Assembly (NCBI GenBank): GCA_910586875.1
Contig: CAJUJI010000114.1
Location: 1-9,562 of the forward strand
DNA from: an uncultured Anaerotruncus sp.
GTDB taxonomy: Bacteria; Bacillota; Clostridia; Oscillospirales; Ruminococcaceae
Length of the DNA: 9,562 bases
Direction: 5' to 3'
Shown: piece after piece, positions 1 through 5,487 of the stretch
Numbering within the stretch: the stretch's first letter is position 1
Layout of the letters: every line of letters begins with the position of its first letter
Position numbers and translations under genes: made by a program
Notes under the pieces: generated by a model
Databases searched by the model: none
Seen by the model: the letters and a program-made list of their open reading frames with translations, nothing else
Told to the model about the DNA's origin: nothing

Positions 1-14
1 GGACTTTGCATCAT
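1..14 (-). CDS. 5' end of an unidentified gene, cut by the left edge
   Basis: Only the first codons are in the window: ATG ATG CAA AGT, giving Met-Met-Gln-Ser. The start is supported by a strong AAGGAGG ribosome binding site seven bases upstream (about 22-28). It follows a terminator (126-160) and a possible promoter (61-89), so it probably begins a new transcription unit. Nothing can be said about the product. Confidence 0.5.
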
Positions 15-57
15 GGAAATTCCTCCTTCAAACAATTTATTGGGCCATGTTTCTGTC

Positions 58-72
58 TTATCCATAGGATAA
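58..72. promoter_or_regulatory. inverted repeat over the candidate -10 box, possible operator
   Basis: TTATCC and GGATAA form a perfect 6-base inverted repeat around a 3-base ATA spacer. It covers the proposed -10 box of the leftmost gene, where a repressor dimer would block polymerase. No regulator gene is recognised in the window, so the operator role is inference. Confidence 0.35.
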
Positions 73-89
73 AGTGAGCCTGTTTGCAA
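61..89 (-). promoter_or_regulatory. weak candidate promoter for the gene starting at base 14
   Basis: On the minus strand a TTGCAA box (84-89) lies 17 bases from a TATGGA box (61-66), in the position expected for a sigma-A -35/-10 pair. Each box matches its consensus only partly. The location is sensible: after the terminator and roughly 45 bases before the start codon. This is inference from position and spacing. Confidence 0.3.
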
Positions 90-125
90 TAGCTTTTTGC
101 GCTTTCTTTGCGGAAAAATTGCAGC

Positions 126-160
126 AAAAAGAGGAGAGCATTCTAAAATGCCCTCCTTTT
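126..160 (-). terminator. intrinsic terminator ending the accessory gene chain
   Basis: Read on the minus strand, arms GGAGGGCATT and AATGCTCTCC (133-156) pair over 10 bases with one G-U pair and a TTAG loop. They are followed by TCTTTTT. The hairpin begins about 10 bases after the stop codon at 165. On the plus strand the hairpin is preceded by an A-run and followed by TTTT, so it could work in both directions. Confidence 0.85.
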
Positions 161-164
161 CCGT

Positions 165-446
165 TTATTTCTGCCGCCCCAACAGCAGCGCAATGATCTG
201 TTTTTCGGCCCCGCGGTGCAGCCTTGCGCCGCCGGTGTCGACAAAGATCCCCTTAAAGTCCGCCAGCCGCAGCGGCCGCCCGCACCGTTGGCAGAGCTGC
301 CGCAGATCGGCGCAGCCTTTGCAGATGATGGTCCCTTCGGGAGCTTCACTGAGGTCTTTGCCGCAATACTCGCAGGAGACCGCACTTTGATCAACCGGGT
401 CGCTTAGTTCTGTGGATAAGCATTTTTGACAGAAGATAGGAATCAC
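165..446 (-). CDS. small double zinc-ribbon protein, unknown function
   Basis: A 93-residue protein of unrecognised family. Four CxxC pairs at about residues 6-9, 25-28, 42-45 and 52-55 suggest two zinc ribbons in its first 60 residues. A basic tail follows. I chose the GTG at 446: it overlaps the upstream stop as GTGA, a common coupling arrangement, with an AAAGG just before it, though closer than ideal. The frame stays open upstream to a TTG at 488, but that codon has no binding site and would overlap the previous gene by 46 bases. There is no signal peptide or membrane segment. A terminator follows immediately. A nucleic-acid-binding or protein-docking role is a guess from the cysteine pattern only. 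Confidence 0.7.
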   Translation of the reverse strand: MIPIFCQKCLSTELSDPVDQSAVSCEYCGKDLSEAPEGTIICKGCADLRQLCQRCGRPLRLADFKGIFVDTGGARLHRGAEKQIIALLLGRQK

Positions 447-1591
447 ATCCTTTCGGTATGGGATATGGGGGCGCTTTCGTAAAAACAAAGCTGTTTGGTT
501 TGTGGAACTGGGGCCTGCTGCTGCATCAGGTCTGAGATGCGCTCAACTGACAGGAGCTTTTGAATACGGCGTTGGTCCGCTTTTTCCAGCTTGTCCAGGC
601 CATTTTCCAGAAGCAGCCGTTCAAGTCTGGCAATCTTCTTTTTCTGGACAGCCTGTTTTCTCTCCCGTTTGTTCTGTGCGGCAGCTTTCTGCATATCACC
701 GGCTTGAACGATCTTGATTCCCTCGGCGGCATCCCGCAGATCCTGAAGAAGATCTCTGGTTTCCCGACGCTCTGCCCGGATATTCTGGACCTGCATCGTA
801 TAGGTGGGGTCAAAAAACCGTTCCCTATAACTTCGGCTTTCCTCCTTATCCTGGATCTGGGTGCCGCAACATCGGACGATTGCTTCACAGAGTGTCAAAG
901 AAGCGGAGCTGTCCAGCAGCTTTTTCCCCTTGATGATGGAGACAACGGTTTCGTCTGGAAAAAGTCCCACGCCCTTTTGCGTCCTGCTGATTTTGACATC
1001 GTAGAAGACATTTCCCTTTTTCGGGGATAACTCGGTTTGCAGGACATCACAGTAGCGGCAGAATCCCTCCCGCGCACAGTCGATGGGGTCATAGAACATC
1101 CGCCACTGTTTTTCCATCCGGTTGTACCGGCTCCTGTGTTTGCAGGCCCGTCCCTGTTTTTGAAGGCGTAAGGTTTCAAATAGGGTATCCGCTTCTTTCC
1201 AGACCTCTGCATGAGCTTTTTCCAGGCTCTGCTCATAGGAGTAGGGCCGGTCAGCCAAATGGCAGGCACAATGCAGTATTTCACCGCGCCGTTCCCGCAG
1301 AAGAGGATGGTTCCGCTCACAGGGGGCGCCGGTAAAATGAGGGCAGGTGACAACGGGATTGTTGTTTTCCGGCATCCAATCGATGCCCATAAAGCTCATT
1401 GTTCCCGTAACCAAATGGCTTCCTTTTACCAAGAGGCCGCAGGGCGTTTCAAAAACCAGCCGGTAAAGTGTTTCTGGCCGGTAGGTAAACCCGCCGTAAA
1501 AGGGGGCAAAAGGCCGGACATTATCAGGATAGTTTTCCTTTGTATATCCTTCAGAGAAAAGTCGTTGGGTGAGTTTATTCAGTTTGTCCAT
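443..1591 (-). CDS. cysteine-rich protein with basic helical C-terminus, unknown function
   Basis: A 382-residue protein that I cannot assign to a family. The first half has two cysteine/histidine clusters that could each bind zinc: C83, H85, C91, H95, C108, C110, H111 and C150, H152, C172, C178, C181. Residues about 268-350 are rich in Lys, Arg, Glu and Leu and look like a long helix or coiled coil with a strongly basic face. The frame is open ten codons further upstream, but the ATG at 1591 is preferred. It has AAGGGG upstream and lies one base after the previous stop, so the two genes are almost certainly translated together. The next gene overlaps it by four bases. No catalytic motif, signal peptide or membrane helix is visible. 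Zinc and nucleic-acid binding are inferred from composition. Confidence 0.8.
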   Translation of the reverse strand: MDKLNKLTQRLFSEGYTKENYPDNVRPFAPFYGGFTYRPETLYRLVFETPCGLLVKGSHLVTGTMSFMGIDWMPENNNPVVTCPHFTGAPCERNHPLLRERRGEILHCACHLADRPYSYEQSLEKAHAEVWKEADTLFETLRLQKQGRACKHRSRYNRMEKQWRMFYDPIDCAREGFCRYCDVLQTELSPKKGNVFYDVKISRTQKGVGLFPDETVVSIIKGKKLLDSSASLTLCEAIVRCCGTQIQDKEESRSYRERFFDPTYTMQVQNIRAERRETRDLLQDLRDAAEGIKIVQAGDMQKAAAQNKRERKQAVQKKKIARLERLLLENGLDKLEKADQRRIQKLLSVERISDLMQQQAPVPQTKQLCFYESAPISHTERM

Positions 1592-1592
1592 T

Positions 1593-1814
1593 TCATATCC
1601 CCTTACAGGGCCGCATTCCAAAGTATTCCTCCATCACATTCCGAAGCTCCGGGAGTGTGCGGCCGTACCCCTTGGCGATACACCTTTCACAGCAGTGGTA
1701 TTTCAAATATCCCAGTGCCTTGCTTACTCTGACATCCCAGCTGTTCAGCTGGCTGCCGCAATAGTGGCAGTAGTCTTCCAGCCAGCGGATATGCTTATCA
1801 TTTGAATTGCCCAT
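1593..1814 (-). CDS. 73-residue zinc-ribbon-like protein, unknown function
   Basis: A small protein with CHYC at residues 16-19 and CERC at 42-45 (plus C41), spaced as in a single zinc ribbon. A short amphipathic segment follows. The start at 1814 has GAGGTGA a few bases upstream and lies about 14 bases after the preceding stop. Its own stop codon is one base before the start of the 382-residue gene, which argues for coupled expression. There is no membrane segment. The family is not recognised. It could be a DNA- or protein-binding accessory factor of the element, but that is inferred only from the cysteines and the context. Confidence 0.75.
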   Translation of the reverse strand: MGNSNDKHIRWLEDYCHYCGSQLNSWDVRVSKALGYLKYHCCERCIAKGYGRTLPELRNVMEEYFGMRPCKGI

Positions 1815-1828
1815 TTCATCACCTCATC

Positions 1829-2377
1829 TTAAAAATGATAGTCAAAGAAGACCAGCGCCCAATCCTGGGGCTTTTCCTGGACCTTTGCTATGGTAGCCTC
1901 ACTGATTTTTGCTGTGTACTCCGCGGTATCATAGAAACAGGAATCGTAGAAATACTCGCCGTCCAACAGCTTGGCCATCTTCTTCAGCTGGAAAACATAG
2001 TGGGTTGCCTGTATCGAGGAACCGTCCACAGCCCCATTCTGGATCCCGAAAACAATACCGCTCAGCTGGCCGCCAAAGCAGTTGATCAGGGCCTCCATGT
2101 TATACCTGATCTCCTGAGTCTGGGTTTCCAGGATTTTTTTCAACTCCCGGATCAGCTTCTTCCCATCCTCGGAACCAAGGAGGACATTTTCCGGGTATTC
2201 GTCGGCCCAGCCTCCGTCGGTAGCTGTTTCACGCCAGTCATAGGCAGCGCCATAAAATTTATCGGTTTCTTCCTCTGCGTAAAGGCGGATCCGTTCCAGG
2301 TATTCCTCACGGGATTCCCCCTCATCTGCCGGGACATCCCCAGGCAGGTGGACCAATATGCTGTGCAGAATGTGCAT
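1829..2377 (-). CDS. acidic hypothetical protein, 182 residues
   Basis: No family recognised. The protein is acidic, with Glu/Asp-rich stretches in its first 75 residues (for example EGESREEYLERIRLYAEEE). A mixed middle region follows, including a glycine-containing segment near residues 100-118, and the end is rich in aromatics (EYFYDSCFYD, FFDYHF). There is no cysteine cluster, signal peptide or clear membrane helix. The start is well supported by AAGGAGG seven bases before the ATG. The gene follows a strong hairpin (2400-2427) and leads into the two cysteine-rich genes with a short gap. It may therefore be the first gene of a sub-operon or be expressed by read-through. It looks cytosolic. 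Confidence 0.75.
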   Translation of the reverse strand: MHILHSILVHLPGDVPADEGESREEYLERIRLYAEEETDKFYGAAYDWRETATDGGWADEYPENVLLGSEDGKKLIRELKKILETQTQEIRYNMEALINCFGGQLSGIVFGIQNGAVDGSSIQATHYVFQLKKMAKLLDGEYFYDSCFYDTAEYTAKISEATIAKVQEKPQDWALVFFDYHF

Positions 2378-2399
2378 AAGTAGACCTCCTTGTAATAAA

Positions 2400-2427
2400 G
2401 GAGGAGCCCGGTTCCCCGGACTCCCCC
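2400..2427 (-). terminator. strong hairpin between genes, terminator or attenuator
   Basis: On the minus strand GGGGGAGTCCGG and CCGGGCTCCTCC pair over 12 bases (two G-U) around a GGAA tetraloop. The tract after it is only TTTATTAC, weaker than a classical U-run. It lies 16 bases after the stop at 2444 and about 10 bases before the AAGGAGG of the next gene. It may therefore stop only part of the transcripts, or protect the 3' end of the upstream message. Confidence 0.6.
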
Positions 2428-2443
2428 AAACAGTTTGCCGTCG

Positions 2444-2689
2444 TTAAGCGGCAGTGATCGCATAGTGGGACAAAGTCCGCGCTGCATCCTCACAGGCCCG
2501 GATCAACAGCTTTTTTTGCTGCCTCCGGTCCATCCCGGGGCAGGCGGTTTGGAGCCTGTGTACCTCCTCTCTATACCAGCCGACCACCGACCAGATGTCC
2601 CGGAGGGGCAGGTCATGCTCAAAGCCTTTGGCGTAGAGGAAAAGGCACTCGTCGCCAAGGGCAAGCAGGCTGATGCAGGAAAACCGCAT
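2444..2689 (-). CDS. 81-residue hypothetical protein
   Basis: A small protein of unknown family with one hydrophobic N-terminal stretch (CISLLALGDECLFLY), too polar to be a confident membrane helix. The C-terminal half is basic and helical (DRRQQKKLLIRACEDAARTL). The ATG at 2689 has AAGGGAG six bases upstream, and an in-frame TAA lies just before it, so no longer start exists. It begins inside the previous gene and overlaps it by 71 bases in another frame, which is unusually long for this gene chain. Either the overlap is real or the upstream gene has lost its original stop through an indel. It ends just before the 2400-2427 hairpin. Cytosolic; function unknown. Confidence 0.65.
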   Translation of the reverse strand: MRFSCISLLALGDECLFLYAKGFEHDLPLRDIWSVVGWYREEVHRLQTACPGMDRRQQKKLLIRACEDAARTLSHYAITAA

Positions 2690-3266
2690 CTGCTTCTCCC
2701 TTCTCTTCCTTTATCTCATCAAGCCGAAGATAGGTCCCGATCCCGTTTTTCTGAAACAGTGTCAGCAGGTGGGAAAGAAAGTCTTCCGGATCAAAGAGCC
2801 CAAACGCCATACAGGCTTTCTCAAGAGATTCAGCGTAAAGCTCCAGCTCCCCCTGAATGGAAAAGGGCAGGCGGTAAACCGACTGTCCCTCCTTTGGCGG
2901 TTTTGGATTTTCCGGGAAGATGAGCAGCGGTGTTTCGTAGCGGCACTGCTTGCCATCGAAGCAGTAGCGCCAGATGCTGTTGTCCTCCCCGTAGAAGGAT
3001 ACCGAAGAGCCCGCCTCCACAAAGGGGGCGATGGTTTCAAACAGCTCATCCTCATACCTTGTTTTCTCGCCGGTGAATATGATGTCGCTGAGGTTTCCCT
3101 CCGCGTCCTTATCCACCTCAAAATCGAACTCCCGGAAGATGTCCCGGACCGAACTCATTTCGTCGAACAGGTCAGGGAAACGCTGAATAGCGGCCTTTAC
3201 AAGCCCCGCAAAATACTCTTTGCGGATGCAAAACGAACTCTCCCTTTGCCAAATTACAAAACCCAT
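2619..3266 (-). CDS. hypothetical protein, 215 residues
   Basis: I do not recognise the family. The protein is acidic and mixed alpha/beta in appearance, starting MGFVIWQRESSF, with several Phe-rich segments. The ATG at 3266 is preferred because AGGAG lies seven bases upstream. A TTG at 3284 in the same frame has no binding site and would start inside that motif. It follows the primase stop by 19 bases, so it is probably in the same operon. The last 20 or so residues (from about ADAVFLHQPACPW) differ in composition from the rest, rich in Pro and Arg, and coincide with the overlap with the next gene. A shifted C-terminus is possible. Confidence 0.7.
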   Translation of the reverse strand: MGFVIWQRESSFCIRKEYFAGLVKAAIQRFPDLFDEMSSVRDIFREFDFEVDKDAEGNLSDIIFTGEKTRYEDELFETIAPFVEAGSSVSFYGEDNSIWRYCFDGKQCRYETPLLIFPENPKPPKEGQSVYRLPFSIQGELELYAESLEKACMAFGLFDPEDFLSHLLTLFQKNGIGTYLRLDEIKEEKGEADAVFLHQPACPWRRVPFPLRQRL

Positions 3267-3285
3267 TCTGATTCTCCTCTCCAAA

Positions 3286-4428
3286 TTAGTCGGGGCGGAT
3301 GATCTGCCCCTTTAAGTAATCGTCAATGCCCTTGAAGGCGCGGTCCCAGGTGATCTGCTTCACCTGAAATCCCTCCTCCTGTAAAATTCCACGGATGGTC
3401 TGAAAGCAGTTTGCCACCGCCGGATTCTCATACATATCCATGTCAAAGGCCATGAGTACCGTGTGGATGCCCAACTCCCGGCAGGCGGGGAGGGCATTCC
3501 GCACGGCGCTGTAATGGCTGACGCCCGGCACCGCCAGGAAACAGCGGTCAGAAAACCGGGCGGCAATATCCGCCTTCATGATCCCTTCTGTGAGATAGGC
3601 CGCTCCGGTCTGGCCGGCGGCCTGGGGCCGGGCAAAGTGGAGGCCGCAGGCGTGGGGCGCCCCCAGCTTCTGCTTTGCCCCGGTGATCCAGTAGCACTTG
3701 TGCTTTTCAGCCTGGTCCTTGCGGACCTGGAGGCCCAGTATCCTGCCTGCGCTGTCCCGTTCCGGCATGATGATCCCGGAACGCCAGGTGTACAGCGTCC
3801 ACCGCTCCCTCTCATCCAGATAGAAGCCGGGAACGCCCTCCAGGGTGCAGCCTGCCCCCATCAGCTCCGCCGCCAGTCTGCGCTGTCCCACAGTGGGGAC
3901 GCTCCGATAGCCAAGGCGGTCGATCTCCCCGTCCTCCAGCCCCCGGTCCCGCAGGTTTTGCCGGTGGGTGCTGGTGAGGGTGAGCATCCCCAGCAGGGCG
4001 GAATAGGTCTCATGCAGCTGCTGTGCCGAGGCCCTTTTCTCCGTCTCCGGACTGGGCAGCAGAGAAAGAGCCTGGGGGATGAACCTGGGAGCCCCCTTGC
4101 AGGGACCCTCCAGGTATTCCATCATCTCCCGATACGCCTGCCTGGCATCCAGCACCTGGGGATGCCAGGCCATGTACAGATCCAGCTTGCCGCCCATGCG
4201 TCCGCACCGGTGGCAGCGGTACCGGTCTCTGGCCAGGTCGATCTCCATGTGCCCATGGCGGTCGGGCTGGCCGTTCTTTCCCAGGCAGAAGGGACAATCC
4301 AGGATCAGGACGCCGCGCTTTTCCGCCTTAACAGGCAGCCCAAGATTGTTCAGAACATCCTGAATGGTAAAGGGCATACTATTCCGATAGGGCGCCCCCA
4401 TAAAACTCTTCACCTCGCAAACGGCCAT
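3286..4428 (-). CDS. DNA primase-like protein: zinc finger plus Toprim/DUF3854-like domain
   Basis: A 380-residue protein likely to make or bind primers for replication of the element. Residues 45-75 hold CPFC and, after a 23-residue loop, CHRC: the zinc ribbon typical of the N-terminus of DnaG-type primases. Residues about 276-372 match a Toprim fold: LTEGIMKAD with acidic E281, AFDMD with D329 and D331, and KGIDDYLKG near the end. This pattern is that of DUF3854-type Toprim proteins. No helicase domain is attached. The ATG at 4428 shares a base with the preceding stop (TAATG), suggesting coupled translation. A second ATG at 4401 has a GAGGTGA upstream and may be the main start. The frame continues open to 5346, but that longer reading is an artefact of a frameshift in the neighbour: the intervening residues have no sensible composition. 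Confidence 0.85.
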   Translation of the reverse strand: MAVCEVKSFMGAPYRNSMPFTIQDVLNNLGLPVKAEKRGVLILDCPFCLGKNGQPDRHGHMEIDLARDRYRCHRCGRMGGKLDLYMAWHPQVLDARQAYREMMEYLEGPCKGAPRFIPQALSLLPSPETEKRASAQQLHETYSALLGMLTLTSTHRQNLRDRGLEDGEIDRLGYRSVPTVGQRRLAAELMGAGCTLEGVPGFYLDERERWTLYTWRSGIIMPERDSAGRILGLQVRKDQAEKHKCYWITGAKQKLGAPHACGLHFARPQAAGQTGAAYLTEGIMKADIAARFSDRCFLAVPGVSHYSAVRNALPACRELGIHTVLMAFDMDMYENPAVANCFQTIRGILQEEGFQVKQITWDRAFKGIDDYLKGQIIRPD

Positions 4429-5346
4429 TATCCGGCCTGTGCCATGGCATGATCCATGAGGATCTGGGCCGCGGCGCGCAGCTTGAAGTCGTTGCCGCTG
4501 TATTTCTTCAGATACCAGTCCAACGCGCCGGGGGCGATCATGGCCACCTCGCTCAGCGTCTTCCCAGTGTGGATACCCACGGTGATCCGGTAGTTCTTTG
4601 CCCACTCCAGTGGCATTTTCATGGCCTCCTCCGCGTTGCGGGGCTCCTGGAGCGGCTGTGCGGTGCCTTGCTGTGGAGCAGATGCGCCCGGCTGCTGTGC
4701 CATCATGCCCAGCTTCTGAGGGCCCTGCTGCTGTGCGGCCGGTGCAGCTGCCTGGACCGGTACCGCCTGTTGTGCAGGGATTTGCGCCGGCGGAGCTGTC
4801 ACCTTGGAATATTGCCGGGGTCGCTGCCTGCGCTGCCGGCTGGAGAGCCGGAGTCGGGGCAGCGGCCGGGCCGCCATTTTCTTCCAATACCTCTCCGGTA
4901 AGAGGATTCAGCAGCAGCCCGTCCTGAAGAACATTGACGAAAGGCACATCAAAGCCGGCGTTGGTCAGCGCCCGGCCGATGGCCACTGTCTCCGCCCAGT
5001 CGGCAAAGTAAAGCTCATAGGGCTTGGCGGAGGCGGGGTCGCCTGGGGCGAACCGTTCTGCTTTTCCCTCCGCCAGATAGGAGTCCGGCGGGTCCATGCG
5101 GTCGGCATAGACCCTGGCATTGATGCAGATGTGCCGCTCGTCCTTTTCCAAAACGGTGGTGCAGATGCGCCCGTTGGGGTAGATGGTCCGGAACCACAGC
5201 TTTTTGAAGGCCGTGTCCAGGGACCATTCCCTCCGGCCCTCCTCATTGGTGTTCAGCCGAAGGAATTGCCGGGGGTCAAACCCCGACTGGTAGAGGCCCT
5301 GCCGCAGGGCGGCGTCGTTGTACATTCCGGTTGCGTTCGCATTCAT
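4428..5346 (-). pseudogene. frameshifted candidate ssDNA-binding/annealing protein with ExoX_C-like C-terminus
   Basis: Starts at the ATG at 5346 (AGGAG eight bases upstream) and reads well to about residue 178. Sensible reading then moves to the +1 frame near 4800-4820, so one base appears extra or two are missing. The rejoined product would be about 305 residues. The first 155 residues contain ADWAETVAIGRALTNAGF. It resembles the AET-x-AIGRAL-x-x-AG signature seen in many phage and plasmid single-strand-binding or annealing-type proteins. A linker of Ala, Pro and Gln follows (about 160-236). Residues 237-305 (GIHTGKTLSEV, then ALDWYLKKY) resemble the small domain at the C-terminus of exonuclease X-like proteins. 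The stop overlaps the primase start. An annealing role is inferred from this motif and from the neighbouring YqaJ exonuclease and helicase. Confidence 0.65.
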
Positions 5347-5364
5347 TCTGAAAGCTCCTCTCAC

Positions 5365-5397
5365 AAAAATAGTTGTAGCGCAGCGAAAACTATTTTT
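5365..5397. repeat. inverted repeat just before the annealing-protein candidate
   Basis: AAAAATAGTT and AACTATTTTT form a perfect 10-base inverted repeat around a 13-base GC-rich loop. It sits a few bases before the AGGAG of the gene starting at 5346. In the transcript it would form an AT-rich stem directly upstream of the ribosome binding site. It could influence translation or be a protein-binding site. Confidence 0.5.
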
Positions 5398-5398
5398 T

Positions 5399-5421
5399 GG
5401 CCATGTGCGATAGCACGGCCA
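5399..5421. repeat. GGCC-flanked imperfect hairpin
   Basis: On the minus strand TGGCCGTGC, loop TATC, then GCAC, a two-base AT bulge and GGCCA can form nine pairs. No T-run follows in the direction of transcription, so a terminator is unlikely. It is one of four adjacent inverted repeats in this intergenic stretch. Confidence 0.4.
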
Positions 5422-5431
5422 TTTGAATCTT

Positions 5432-5455
5432 TTATTTATTGCTTGCAATAAATAA
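5432..5455. repeat. perfect 11-base palindrome
   Basis: TTATTTATTGC and GCAATAAATAA are exact inverse copies separated by two bases (TT). The near-perfect symmetry and AT-rich arms suit a dimeric protein-binding site or a cruciform at a replication origin better than a terminator. The function is not established. Confidence 0.6.
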
Positions 5456-5459
5456 TCAG

Positions 5460-5485
5460 CCCGCCAGTCCTTAAAAACTGACAGG
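5460..5485 (-). terminator. hairpin right after the helicase stop, weak terminator candidate
   Basis: CCTGTCAGT and ACTGGCGGG pair over nine bases (two G-U) around a TTTTAAGG loop, beginning a few bases after the helicase stop at 5488. The sequence that follows is CTGATTATTT rather than a U-run, so efficient termination is doubtful. Its position after a stop codon is the main support. Confidence 0.35.
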
Positions 5486-5487
5486 TC

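Noticed and set aside
2873..2923. Second primase or transposase in the 2.4-3.3 kb region
   Set aside because: No catalytic motif or conserved family signature could be found in either hypothetical protein there.
3463..4452. Long plus-strand open frames opposite the primase and in several other places
   Set aside because: They are the antisense of well-supported genes in GC-rich sequence, lack ribosome binding sites and have Pro/Ala/Gly/Arg-rich text with no family features.
3286..5448. A single long protein running from the intergenic repeats through the annealing candidate into the primase
   Set aside because: The first 34 codons cover the hairpin cluster before a good start at 5346. The central 120 residues are low-quality text, and a better reading with a plausible domain exists in another frame.
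5432..5455. CRISPR repeat or transposon end
   Set aside because: The palindrome occurs once, with no regularly spaced copies and no flanking target duplication seen.
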